DNA from: Bacillota bacterium
Lineage (GTDB): Bacteria > Bacillota > Clostridia > Christensenellales > JAEXRW01
NCBI GenBank assembly: GCA_023454175.1
Contig: JAEXRW010000037.1
Span: forward strand, 1-64,000
Direction of reading: 5' to 3'
DNA length: 64,000 nt
In this document: in pieces, positions 8,825 through 16,676 of the stretch
Layout of the letters: each line of letters starts with the position of its first letter
How positions within the stretch are numbered: position 1 is the first letter of the stretch
Notes under the pieces: model-generated
Seen by the model: only the letters and a program-made list of their open reading frames with translations
Database searches by the model: none
Told to the model about the DNA's origin: nothing
Program-made: the position numbers and the translations under genes

Positions 8825-9758
8825 GAGCAACCCGAGACAGGCCTACGGCGAGACGCTGGCGGAGCTGGGCGAAAAGGATGAAAACATCGTGGTGCTGGAG
8901 GCGGACCTGGGCAAATCCACCATGAGCTGCCTTTTCGAAACGAAATTCCCGGAGCGCTACTTCGAAATGGGGATCGCGGAGGCGAATATGACCTCTTTCG
9001 CGGCGGGGCTGGCGCTCACGGGCAAGACGGCCTTCACGAACAGCTTTGCGGTATTTGCCGGGGGGCGCAGCTACGACCAGATACGGCAGGGCATCTGCAC
9101 GGCGAAGCTGAATGTGAAGATCATCGGCTCGAGCGCGGGATTATCCGATTTCGGCGACGGAGCGACACACCAGAGCGTGGAGGATATGGCCATCCTACGG
9201 GCCATCCCAAACATGACGGTGCTGGCGCCGATGGACGCCATCGAAACAAGGAAGATGACCGAATACCTGGCCGGGCACAAGGGGCCTGCATACATGCGTA
9301 TCTCCCGCAACGACACGGAGGAACAGTACCCTGCGGACAGGCCTTTTGAACCCGGCAAGCCGCTGGTATTGCGGGAGGGGAAAGACGTATGCATCCTGGC
9401 GTGCGGGGTGATGGTGGAAAAGGCGCTGGAAGCCGCAGCCAAACTCATAAAGGAAGGCATCGACGCGAAGGTAGCCAACGTGAGCACGCTGAAACCCTTC
9501 CCGGAGGAAGCCATCCGTGAATTCGCCGCGGGATGCAGGGGCGTGGTCACAGCGGAGGAGCATTCCATCATCGGCGGGCTGGGGAGCGCGGTATGCAGCG
9601 CACTTTCCGAAAGCAGGACTCCAGTGAAAATGGTGGGGATACAGGACGTATTCGGTCAATCGGCATCCAACCACGAGGAGCTGCTGGAACACTACGGGCT
9701 CACAGCCGATGCGATCGCAGACGCATGCAAGGCCTTTATTCAGAATTGCAACGAATAG
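8817..9758 (+). CDS. Transketolase, C-terminal subunit, split form
   Basis: A 313-residue partner subunit with the pyrimidine-binding and C-terminal domains. Recognisable segments are FEMGIAEANM near 58, GDGATHQSVED near 117 and EEHSIIGGLGSAV near 245. ATG 8817 lies inside the end of the previous gene and is preceded by GGGGGTGGGG; the GTG at 8808 is less likely. It forms the active heteromer with the upstream N-terminal subunit. A Gfo/Idh/MocA oxidoreductase and a zinc alcohol dehydrogenase follow at short spacing, which suggests an oxidation/reduction step feeding a ketose phosphate to this enzyme. Confidence 0.92.
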   Translation: MPKSNPRQAYGETLAELGEKDENIVVLEADLGKSTMSCLFETKFPERYFEMGIAEANMTSFAAGLALTGKTAFTNSFAVFAGGRSYDQIRQGICTAKLNVKIIGSSAGLSDFGDGATHQSVEDMAILRAIPNMTVLAPMDAIETRKMTEYLAGHKGPAYMRISRNDTEEQYPADRPFEPGKPLVLREGKDVCILACGVMVEKALEAAAKLIKEGIDAKVANVSTLKPFPEEAIREFAAGCRGVVTAEEHSIIGGLGSAVCSALSESRTPVKMVGIQDVFGQSASNHEELLEHYGLTADAIADACKAFIQNCNE

Positions 9759-9781
9759 CGTACATAAAGGAGGCGCCCGGG

Positions 9782-10915
9782 ATGAAAACGGTGAATGTCG
9801 GCCTGATCGGCCACAAATTTATGGGAAAAGCACACAGCCACGCGCTCTACGACCTGAACTTTTTCTTCGAGACGGACGCAAAACCGGTGATGAAGACCAT
9901 CTGCGGCATTGGGGACGACCTGCCTGCGGTGGCCTCCAGATACGGCTGGCAGAACCATGAGACGGACTGGAAGAAAGTCGTTGAAGACCCCGACATCCAG
10001 GCCATCGACATCGCGACGCCCGAAAACACGCACAAAGAGATCGCCCTCGCGGCGGCTGCAAACGGGAAACATGTATTCTGCGAGAAGCCCATGGCCATCT
10101 CCTACGCGGAGACGGTGCAGATGTACGAGGCCGTGCATGCGGCGGGCGTGAAGCACATGGTGGATTTCAATTACCGGACGCTCCCGGCCATCCGCCTGGC
10201 AAAACAGCTTATTACTGAGGGTAAAATCGGTAAGATATACAGTTTTAAGGCGCAATACATGCAGGACTGGGGGCTCTCCCCCGCGACGCCCTTCCTGTGG
10301 CGCATGGACGCAAAGGCGGCGGGTCGGGGACCGACGGAAGCGGGCAGCCATATCGTGGACCTGGCAAGGTACCTGGCGGGCGAGATCGAACAGGTGGCAG
10401 CTACCTATAATATCGTGGTCAAAGAACGCAAAGATATTGCCACCGGGGCTAATAAGGAAGTTACCAGTGAGGACAACACGGTCTTTATCGTGCGGTTCAC
10501 CGAAGGGGCCATCGGCATGTTTGAGACGAGCCGGGTGACGGCAGGCAGGAAGAACGCATTGCTACTCGAAATAAACGGCTCAAAAGGAAGCATCCGCTTC
10601 AACCTGGAGCGGCTGGACGAGCTGGAAGTGTACCTGGAGGAAGACCCCGCTTACATCCAGGGATTCCGCACCGTCATCGCGACGCAGCCCGAGCATATGT
10701 ACATCAAAAACTGGTGGCCGACGGGGCATATCATCGGGTGGGAGCACACATTCGTGCACCAATACTATGAATTCATCCAGGCTATCGCCCAGGACCGGCT
10801 GCCCTCCCCGAACTTCCATGACGGGATGAAATGCCAGCAGGTCATCGAGGCCGTGTGGCTGGCGGGCGAGGAGAAGCGCTGGGTGAAGGTAGAAGACGTG
10901 GGACAGGGGCGATAG
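9782..10915 (+). CDS. Gfo/Idh/MocA-family oxidoreductase
   Basis: A 377-residue NAD(P)-dependent dehydrogenase of the glucose-fructose oxidoreductase family. The N-terminal Rossmann start GLIGHKFMGKAHSHA, the CEKPMAIS motif carrying the catalytic-region lysine, and a C-terminal beta-sheet domain beginning around PAIRLAKQL are visible. These enzymes oxidise a sugar or cyclitol hydroxyl to a ketone, or open a sugar. The ATG at 9782 is set by AAAGGAGG at 9766-9773; the longer reading frame runs back into the transketolase gene. Two bases separate it from the zinc dehydrogenase. It resembles the protein at 38881 (same KAHSHA/KAHSNA start and HIIG(W/Y)E(H/N)TFVH end), suggesting paralogues. Confidence 0.9.
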   Translation: MKTVNVGLIGHKFMGKAHSHALYDLNFFFETDAKPVMKTICGIGDDLPAVASRYGWQNHETDWKKVVEDPDIQAIDIATPENTHKEIALAAAANGKHVFCEKPMAISYAETVQMYEAVHAAGVKHMVDFNYRTLPAIRLAKQLITEGKIGKIYSFKAQYMQDWGLSPATPFLWRMDAKAAGRGPTEAGSHIVDLARYLAGEIEQVAATYNIVVKERKDIATGANKEVTSEDNTVFIVRFTEGAIGMFETSRVTAGRKNALLLEINGSKGSIRFNLERLDELEVYLEEDPAYIQGFRTVIATQPEHMYIKNWWPTGHIIGWEHTFVHQYYEFIQAIAQDRLPSPNFHDGMKCQQVIEAVWLAGEEKRWVKVEDVGQGR

Positions 10916-10917
10916 AC

Positions 10918-11949
10918 ATGAAAGCACTGATGAAAATGAGCCATGACGTGGGGGACGTCCATCTGCAGGACATCCCGGAGCCGGAATGCCGGCCGGGTAT
11001 GGTAAAGGTCAAAATCAAGTACTGCGGTATCTGCGGGACGGATCTGCACATCTACCACGATACATTCACGTATTACCCGCCGGTGATCATGGGGCACGAA
11101 ATGTCGGGCACCGTTATTGAAACCGGTGAGGGCATCACGGACATCCAAAAAGGGGACCGGGTGGCCATCCTGGGCTCGACGATGATCACATGCGGGACAT
11201 GCGAATACTGCCGGGCGGGATACTACATGTTTTGCAAAACGCGGCGGGGGATGGGGCACGGCACGCACGGGGGATTTACGGAGTACGTGGTGGTGCGGGA
11301 AGACCAGTGCTACAAACTGCCCGAAAACGTATCGTACGAGACGGGCGCGGTGATCGAAGCCTTCGCCACATCGGTGCAGGCAGTGGAGGAATTAATACCC
11401 TTCGGCCCGGGGGATACGGTATTGATCTCCGGCCCCGGACCCATCGGCCTGCTGACGCTGGCGCTGGTCGTGGCCCACGGGTGCAGGGTTATTGTTGCGG
11501 GAACGGCGAGCGACTCGAAACGGCTGGAGACCGCGCTGAAAATGGGCGCCGCGGCCACCATCGACGTAGGGCAGCAGGACCTCGTTGAGACTGTAAAGAC
11601 CCTGACGAACGGCAGGGGTGCTGACATCGCCATCGACTGCTCGGGCGCGGCGAAGTCCATCGACGCATGCCTTTCGGCGCTGCGCAACATGGGAACGCAT
11701 ATCCAGCTCGGCATCGCGGGGAAACCCATCACCATGGACTTTGACAAGACGATCTTCAAGCGGATCCAGGTATTCGGCTCGGTGGGGCATTCGCTGAAAA
11801 CCTGGGACACGGCGATGCGCATCCTGGGGCAGAACAAGGTGGACCTGGGGCCCGTCATCTCCCATATCATGCCGCTCGCCGAGTGGGAAAAGGCGTTTGA
11901 CATGCTGGAGAAAAAGGATGCGCTGAAGATACTGCTTCAATGCAGTTGA
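10918..11949 (+). CDS. Zinc-dependent alcohol/polyol dehydrogenase
   Basis: A 343-residue medium-chain dehydrogenase of the sorbitol/threonine dehydrogenase type. CGICGTD near 36-42 and GHE at 59-61 carry catalytic zinc ligands, and a four-cysteine structural zinc loop (TCGTCEYCRAGYYMFC) follows near 95. The NAD site is GPGPIGLL. It is expected to oxidise a secondary hydroxyl of a polyol or sugar. It starts two bases after the Gfo/Idh/MocA stop codon. Its stop codon lies within the first unit of a heptanucleotide repeat. Substrate unknown. Confidence 0.9.
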   Translation: MKALMKMSHDVGDVHLQDIPEPECRPGMVKVKIKYCGICGTDLHIYHDTFTYYPPVIMGHEMSGTVIETGEGITDIQKGDRVAILGSTMITCGTCEYCRAGYYMFCKTRRGMGHGTHGGFTEYVVVREDQCYKLPENVSYETGAVIEAFATSVQAVEELIPFGPGDTVLISGPGPIGLLTLALVVAHGCRVIVAGTASDSKRLETALKMGAAATIDVGQQDLVETVKTLTNGRGADIAIDCSGAAKSIDACLSALRNMGTHIQLGIAGKPITMDFDKTIFKRIQVFGSVGHSLKTWDTAMRILGQNKVDLGPVISHIMPLAEWEKAFDMLEKKDALKILLQCS

Positions 11950-12052
11950 GAGTTGATAGTTGAGAGTTGAGAGTTGCGGTAAGCCCCTCGGGCATGGATT
12001 ATAAATTGGGGCACTGCCCCACACCCCGTTTCTTTTCTTGTAGAAAAGAAAC
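11944..12052 (+). repeat. Heptad tandem repeat plus hairpins, copy 1
   Basis: Units of the type TTGAGAG/TTGATAG repeat with period seven from about 11945. They are followed by AAGCCCCTCGGGCAT, a small GC hairpin, at about 11981-11995. Further on are GGGGCACTGCCCC and a perfect inverted repeat GTTTCTTTTCT-TGT-AGAAAAGAAAC at 12028-12052. The repeat begins at the end of the zinc dehydrogenase gene and supplies its stop codon. Confidence 0.75.
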
Positions 12053-12079
12053 AAAAGACTTGCATAAGAGGTGAAGGAT

Positions 12080-12874
12080 ATGAGGCTGAAGGACAAGACC
12101 GTATTGATCACGGGGGCCAGCAAGGGGATCGGGAAGGCGCTGGCCATCGGGATGGCAAAGGAAGGCGCGGATATTATCATCAACTACAACAGCGACAAAA
12201 AGGGCGCGGAGGACACGAAGGCGGCCGTTGAGGCGCTGGGAAGAAAAGCGTGGATCGAGCAGTGTGACATCAGCAGCACGGACTCCATCTTTGCGATGTA
12301 TAAACGCATCCAAACGTATACGAAGCAGATCGACGTGCTGGTGAACAACGCTGCCATCACAGGGTGGGGGAAGGTATTCGAACTGACACCCGAAAAATGG
12401 GACTATGTGATCAACACGAACCTGCGGGGCACCTTTTTCTGCTCGGTGGAAGCCGCGAGGATGATGAAGGAGCACGGCGGCGGGTCCATCATCAACATCT
12501 CCACCAACTGCGCGGAGCTGGGCGTGAAGAACCTGGTGGCGTACTCCTCCAGCAAGGGCGGGGTGCACGCGATGACGAAGCAGCTGGCCATCGAACTGGC
12601 ACAGTACAAAATACGCGTCAATACCTTTGCCCCGGGGCCCACGAACGTGGAGCGGAACCTCTCGGACGACCCGGAATACCGGACGTCCTGGGGGAGCATG
12701 GTACCCATGAAGCGCACCGCGGACGCGGAAGAAATGGTGGGGCCGGCGGTATTCCTGGCATGCGAGGACTCCTCGTATATGACGGGGCAGGTCTTTTTCG
12801 TGGACGGAGGCTGGACGGTACAGGGCAAGATACCCGAGGCCAATGCCGAGATGGCGGCAAATAAGAACAAGTGA
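12080..12874 (+). CDS. SDR-family oxidoreductase
   Basis: A 264-residue classical SDR: TGASKGIG at 11-18, NNAA at 89-92, catalytic S141 and YSSSK with Y155/K159. The C-terminal VFFVDGGW is the usual family ending. ATG 12080 has GAGGTGAAGG ahead of it; the GTG at 12071 lies within that site. It opens a three-gene set with the second split transketolase, the transketolase gene starting 16 bases after its stop. It probably interconverts a sugar alcohol and ketose, or a ketose and its reduced form. Substrate unknown. Confidence 0.9.
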   Translation: MRLKDKTVLITGASKGIGKALAIGMAKEGADIIINYNSDKKGAEDTKAAVEALGRKAWIEQCDISSTDSIFAMYKRIQTYTKQIDVLVNNAAITGWGKVFELTPEKWDYVINTNLRGTFFCSVEAARMMKEHGGGSIINISTNCAELGVKNLVAYSSSKGGVHAMTKQLAIELAQYKIRVNTFAPGPTNVERNLSDDPEYRTSWGSMVPMKRTADAEEMVGPAVFLACEDSSYMTGQVFFVDGGWTVQGKIPEANAEMAANKNK

Positions 12875-12890
12875 GGTAAGATCAAGGATC

Positions 12891-13721
12891 ATGTTAGACA
12901 ACGGGAAACTGGAAGAACTGAAACGAACGACACAGACGCTGAAATGCGACGTGGTGGATATGGTGCACAAGGCGGGGTCGGGCCACCTGGGCGGGTCCTT
13001 TTCCGCGGCGGAAATGGTGAGCTACCTGTATTTCCACAAGATGAAGGCAGACCCGCAAAACCCGAAATGGGAGGATCGGGACCGGTTCCTGCTCTCCAAG
13101 GGGCATTGCGGGCCGATCCAGTATGCGGCACTGGCGCGGAAGGGGTTCTTCCCATTGGCTATACTGGATACCCTCCGGGATATCGACAGCATATTGCAGG
13201 GGCACCCGGACTGGAACAAGACGCCGGGCATCGAGATGACGACCGGTTCGCTGGGGCAGGGCCTCTCCATCGCGACGGGGATGGCGCTGGCGGGCAAACT
13301 GCAAAAAAAGGATCATACCGTCTACGCGATGATGGGGGACGGGGAGATGCAGAGCGGGATGATCTGGGAAGCCGTGATGTACGCCGGACACCGGGGACTC
13401 GACAATCTGGTGGCCATCGTGGACAACAACCGGATCCAGTGCGACGGGAAGACGCAGGACATCTCCGCTGTGGAGCCGCTGGAAGACAAATTCAAGGCGT
13501 TCAACTGGGAAGTATTCAGCGTGGACGGGCATGACTTCACCAGCATCGACGAGGCATTTTCTAAATTAAATATGAAAAGCGGCAAACCCAAGGCGATCAT
13601 CTCCTATACCACCAAAGGCAAAGGCGTATCCTTCATGGAGTGCACAGCCAAATGGCATGGCGGCGCGCCGAACGACGAACAGGCGCAGAAGGCATTAGAC
13701 GAAATACGGGGGGCGTGCTGA
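12891..13721 (+). CDS. Transketolase, N-terminal subunit, second split pair
   Basis: A 276-residue paralogue of the subunit at 7988, with the same landmarks: HLGGSFSAAEM, SKGHCGPIQYA, TGSLGQGLSIATG and the diphosphate motif GDGEMQSGMIWE. ATG 12891 gives a natural N-terminus and has GAGGT upstream, although the spacing is long; the track extension back to 12843 overlaps the SDR gene. It is separated from its partner by one base. Divergence from the first pair suggests a different acceptor or donor rather than a recent copy. Confidence 0.92.
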   Translation: MLDNGKLEELKRTTQTLKCDVVDMVHKAGSGHLGGSFSAAEMVSYLYFHKMKADPQNPKWEDRDRFLLSKGHCGPIQYAALARKGFFPLAILDTLRDIDSILQGHPDWNKTPGIEMTTGSLGQGLSIATGMALAGKLQKKDHTVYAMMGDGEMQSGMIWEAVMYAGHRGLDNLVAIVDNNRIQCDGKTQDISAVEPLEDKFKAFNWEVFSVDGHDFTSIDEAFSKLNMKSGKPKAIISYTTKGKGVSFMECTAKWHGGAPNDEQAQKALDEIRGAC

Positions 13722-13722
13722 A

Positions 13723-14655
13723 ATGGCGGAATCAAACAGGACTGCATACGGAAGAGCGCTGGCCGAGCTGGCAGATATAGACCCGATGGTGGTGGCGCTG
13801 GACGGGGACGTTTCGGGCTCCACCAACACCATCCTGCTGGGGAAAAAATACCCCGAACGCTTCTTCAATGTGGGGGTGGCGGAACAAAACGAGGTGGGCA
13901 TCGCGGCGGGACTGGCCGTCTCGGGATTCAAACCCTATGTGAGCACGTTCGCGACATTTGCGAGCATGCGCGCGTGCGACCAAGTACGGCAATCCCTGGC
14001 ATATGGCAAACTGAATGTCAAAGTCGTTGCCACCAATGCGGGGATAGAGAACAACGGGGACGGCGTGACGCACCAGGCCATCGAGGATATCGCCATCATG
14101 CGGGCGATGCCAAACATGATGGTGGTATGCCCATCGGATCCTATTTCCACGCGCAAGGCCGTATTTGCCCTCTACAACACCACGGGGCCGGCATACATGC
14201 GGCTGGGGCGGTATGAAAGCGACGTCATCTACAACGAAGACATGGAATTCGAACTTGGCAAGATGATCCAATTACGTGAAGGCAATGACCTGACCCTCAT
14301 CGCTACGGGCAGGATGGTATACGAGGGGGTAAAGGCGGCGGAGGAACTGGCCAGCAAAGGCATCCAGTGCAGGGTACTGGACTGCCACACGATCAAACCC
14401 ATCGACCGGGAGGCCATCATCCGGGCCGCGAAAGAGACCAAAGGCATCATTACCATAGAAGACCACAGCATCATCGGCGGCCTGGGCGGCGCGGTATGCG
14501 AGGTGGTATGCGAAACATGTCCGACCAAAGTTGAGCGCATCGGCGTGCAGGATGTATTCGCACGGTCATCCCGTGATTACCGTCAGCTGTACGAACGGTA
14601 CGGGCTGACGGCGGCGCATATCGTGAAGAAAGCGCTGGAGATAGTTAATAGTTAA
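13723..14655 (+). CDS. Transketolase, C-terminal subunit, second split pair
   Basis: A 310-residue partner of the preceding subunit. FNVGVAEQNEVG near 45, GDGVTHQAIED near 109 and EDHSIIGGLGGAV near 246 are the same blocks as in the first pair. It starts one base after the previous stop and shares its GGGGGCG ribosome site. The last four residues (IVNS) and the TAA are encoded by a heptad repeat that has replaced or extended the gene end. This pair sits with an SDR dehydrogenase instead of the Gfo/Idh/MocA-zinc dehydrogenase pair of the first set. Confidence 0.92.
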   Translation: MAESNRTAYGRALAELADIDPMVVALDGDVSGSTNTILLGKKYPERFFNVGVAEQNEVGIAAGLAVSGFKPYVSTFATFASMRACDQVRQSLAYGKLNVKVVATNAGIENNGDGVTHQAIEDIAIMRAMPNMMVVCPSDPISTRKAVFALYNTTGPAYMRLGRYESDVIYNEDMEFELGKMIQLREGNDLTLIATGRMVYEGVKAAEELASKGIQCRVLDCHTIKPIDREAIIRAAKETKGIITIEDHSIIGGLGGAVCEVVCETCPTKVERIGVQDVFARSSRDYRQLYERYGLTAAHIVKKALEIVNS

Positions 14656-14690
14656 TAGTAATGCCTTCGGCATGATTATTAAACCCTGTG
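14641..14690 (+). repeat. Heptad tandem repeat plus hairpin, copy 2
   Basis: Repeats of TTAATAG with period seven overlap the end of the transketolase gene and encode its stop. They are followed by ATGCCTTCGGCAT, a tight hairpin at 14661-14673. Confidence 0.7.
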
Positions 14691-14705
14691 GGGTTCACTC
14701 CTTCC

Positions 14706-14752
14706 GGCGCCATAGTGATTCCAATTGGGCTAATTGGAATCACATTCGCGCC
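14706..14752. repeat. Large perfect inverted repeat in the intergenic region
   Basis: GTGATTCCAATT at 14715-14726 and AATTGGAATCAC at 14732-14743 are perfect complements around a GGGCT loop. An outer GGCGC...GCGCC pair at about 14706 and 14748 extends the symmetry. It could be a small palindromic mobile repeat, a terminator-like hairpin or a regulator site. ACGGGT-GCTG-ACCCGT follows at 14767-14782. Confidence 0.6.
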
Positions 14753-14805
14753 ATCTCCACTCACAAACGGGTGCTGACCCGTACAAGGGGGGCAAGACAG
14801 CTAAA

Positions 14806-14850
14806 ACCCCTCAGGCGCCTACGGCGCCAGTCCCCTAATAGGGGCGCCAT
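14806..14850. repeat. Double-hairpin palindromic intergenic element, copy 2
   Basis: GGCGCC-TAC-GGCGCC at 14814-14828 is followed by CCCCT-AAT-AGGGG ending near 14844 and then GCGCCA. This is the same two-hairpin plan as at 7757-7806. Confidence 0.6.
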
Positions 14851-14885
14851 AAATTTAGCTTAAATATGCTATCGGAGGTGGGGAT

Positions 14886-15545
14886 ATGAGGAAGTATTAC
14901 GACATCACCGTGCCATACTGCAACGACATCCCGCGGTTCCCGAACGACAAGGTGAACGTGACACGGATAGCGGACATGGAAAAGGGCGATCCGTACAACC
15001 AGTGGATCATCGAGTGCGGCACGCATACAGGGACGCACGTGGACGCGCCGAGGCACTTCATAAGGGACGGGAAGACCATCGAGCAGATCCCCTATGACCG
15101 GTTCCTGGGGGAGGCGAAGGTATTTGAAATACCGGGCAAGCGGGCCATCGAGGTGACAGATATCCGGAACTTCGATATCCGGGAAGGGGACAGGGTCTTT
15201 CTCAAGACGTACAACTCAGAAACGATGCTGGAAGGGCAAAAGTTCCGCGAGGACTATGCCTATGTGACACCGGAAGCGGCGCAGTACCTCGTCTCGAAAA
15301 AGATTCGGACGCTGGGCTTTGACTGGCTGGCGGTGGAGATGTACGGCAGCAAGGACTTCGGCGCGCACAAGGCGCTGCTGGGCGCGGAGGTCACCATCAT
15401 CGAAGGATGCAGGTTGAAGGACGTGCCGCCCGGTACTTACGAGATGGTGGGGCTGCCCATCCAGATACCAGGCGGGAACGGAAGCCCGATAACCATTCTG
15501 CTCTTTGAGCAAGAGCAAAATCGTGAATTGAGAATTAATAGTTAA
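14886..15545 (+). CDS. Cyclase-family (kynurenine-formamidase-like) metal hydrolase
   Basis: A 219-residue protein of the Cyclase superfamily. The defining HTGTHVDAPRHF motif is near residue 45-56, and a supporting D(W)LAVE segment is near 157. Members hydrolyse amides or lactones, or cyclise polyketides, with a divalent metal; in a sugar cluster a lactone or amide hydrolase is plausible. ATG 14886 follows GGAGGTGGGG. The C-terminal residues (about ELRINS) and the stop codon lie in the heptad repeat that follows, so the ancestral end was probably different. It is followed by the GarR-like gene after about 160 bases of repeats. Confidence 0.82.
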   Translation: MRKYYDITVPYCNDIPRFPNDKVNVTRIADMEKGDPYNQWIIECGTHTGTHVDAPRHFIRDGKTIEQIPYDRFLGEAKVFEIPGKRAIEVTDIRNFDIREGDRVFLKTYNSETMLEGQKFREDYAYVTPEAAQYLVSKKIRTLGFDWLAVEMYGSKDFGAHKALLGAEVTIIEGCRLKDVPPGTYEMVGLPIQIPGGNGSPITILLFEQEQNRELRINS

Positions 15546-15660
15546 GAATTAAGAATTTTGGTGAGCCCTGCGGGGAAATTATATTGGCCTGCGGGGAATT
15601 AAGTTGATAGTTGAGAGTTGTGGTGAGCCCTTCGGGGATATTATATGACCCTGCGGGTAA
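15523..15660 (+). repeat. Heptad tandem repeat plus hairpins, copy 3 (double unit)
   Basis: Two units lie in tandem. First is a TTGAGAA/TTAATAG/TTAAGAA run with GTGAGCCCTGCGGGGAA; second is TTGATAG/TTGAGAG/TTG with GTGAGCCCTTCGGGGAT. CCTGCGGG blocks follow each. The first unit begins inside the cyclase gene and gives it its stop codon. Confidence 0.75.
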
Positions 15661-15705
15661 CTGATGGAACATGAAACTGAGAAATAATATTCGGAGGGAT
15701 AGTAT

Positions 15706-16593
15706 ATGAAAATCGGATTTATCGGACTGGGGATCATGGGGAAGCCCATGGCAAAGAACCTGATCAAGGCCGGTTATGAACTGACAGTATATGACGTAGT
15801 CACAGCAAGCGTGGATGATGTGGTCGCAGCAGGCGCTGAAAAAGGGACATCCTGCAAGGACGTCGCAGCGAAAAGCGAGGTCATCATCACGATGCTGCCC
15901 AATTCCCCGCACGTGAAAACCGCAGTGCTGGGGAAGGACGGGGTGATCGAGGGCATCAAACCCGGCTCCATCCTCATCGACATGAGCTCTATCGCACCGC
16001 TGGCTTCCAAGGAGATCGAAGCCGAGGTGGCGAAGAAAGGCGCGGTAATGCTGGATGCACCGGTGAGCGGCGGGGAACCCAAGGCGATCGAGGGCACGCT
16101 GGCCATCATGGTGGGCGGAGATGAAGCGGCATTTGAGAAGGTCAAGGATATATTACTGAAAATGGGGTCGTCCGCTGTTCACATCGGAGAGATCGGGAGC
16201 GGGAACGTGGCGAAGCTGGCCAACCAGATCGTGGTGGCACTGAACATCGCAGCGGTGAGCGAGGCATTTACCCTCGCCTCCAAAGCGGGCGTGGACCCCG
16301 AAAAGGTGTATAAAGCCATCCGGGGCGGCCTTGCAGGGAGCACGGTGATGGACGCGAAGGTGCCGATGATGCTGGAGGGGAATTTCAAGCCGGGATTCCG
16401 CATCGAACTGCATATCAAGGACCTGAACAACGCGCTGGAAACGGGGCATGAGGTGGGGGTGCCGCTGCCGCTGACGAGCGAAGTGATGGAGATCATGCAG
16501 GCTTTAAAAGTGGACGGATGCGAAACGAATGACCACAGCGCCATCGTGAAATTTTACGAGAAGCTGAGCAAGACAGAAGTCAGAAAGAAATAG
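15706..16593 (+). CDS. NAD(P)-dependent beta-hydroxyacid dehydrogenase (GarR/3-hydroxyisobutyrate dehydrogenase family)
   Basis: A 295-residue protein with IGFIGLGIMGKPMAKNL at the N-terminus. The substrate-binding motif DAPVSGG is near 116, and the catalytic lysine is in GNVAKLANQ near 170. These enzymes reduce tartronate semialdehyde to glycerate or oxidise 3-hydroxyisobutyrate and related acids. ATG 15706 follows CGGAGGGATAG. Placement after a lactone/amide-hydrolase-like gene and within a sugar cluster fits sugar-acid breakdown, with tartronate semialdehyde reductase a reasonable guess. It ends at a bidirectional hairpin shared with the convergent isomerase gene. Confidence 0.88.
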   Translation: MKIGFIGLGIMGKPMAKNLIKAGYELTVYDVVTASVDDVVAAGAEKGTSCKDVAAKSEVIITMLPNSPHVKTAVLGKDGVIEGIKPGSILIDMSSIAPLASKEIEAEVAKKGAVMLDAPVSGGEPKAIEGTLAIMVGGDEAAFEKVKDILLKMGSSAVHIGEIGSGNVAKLANQIVVALNIAAVSEAFTLASKAGVDPEKVYKAIRGGLAGSTVMDAKVPMMLEGNFKPGFRIELHIKDLNNALETGHEVGVPLPLTSEVMEIMQALKVDGCETNDHSAIVKFYEKLSKTEVRKK

Positions 16594-16602
16594 CACATAA
16601 AC

Positions 16603-16640
16603 GAACAGCCTCCATGAGCATTCGTGGAGGCTGTTCTCTA
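16603..16640. terminator. Convergent hairpin terminator
   Basis: GAACAGCCTCCA at 16603-16614 pairs perfectly with TGGAGGCTGTTC at 16625-16636 around a 10-base loop. It lies between the + strand GarR-like gene and the - strand isomerase and can serve both directions, although the T-run is short. Confidence 0.7.
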
Positions 16641-16676
16641 TACTTGGGATGCTGGTTATATGCATTCCGACTTGTC

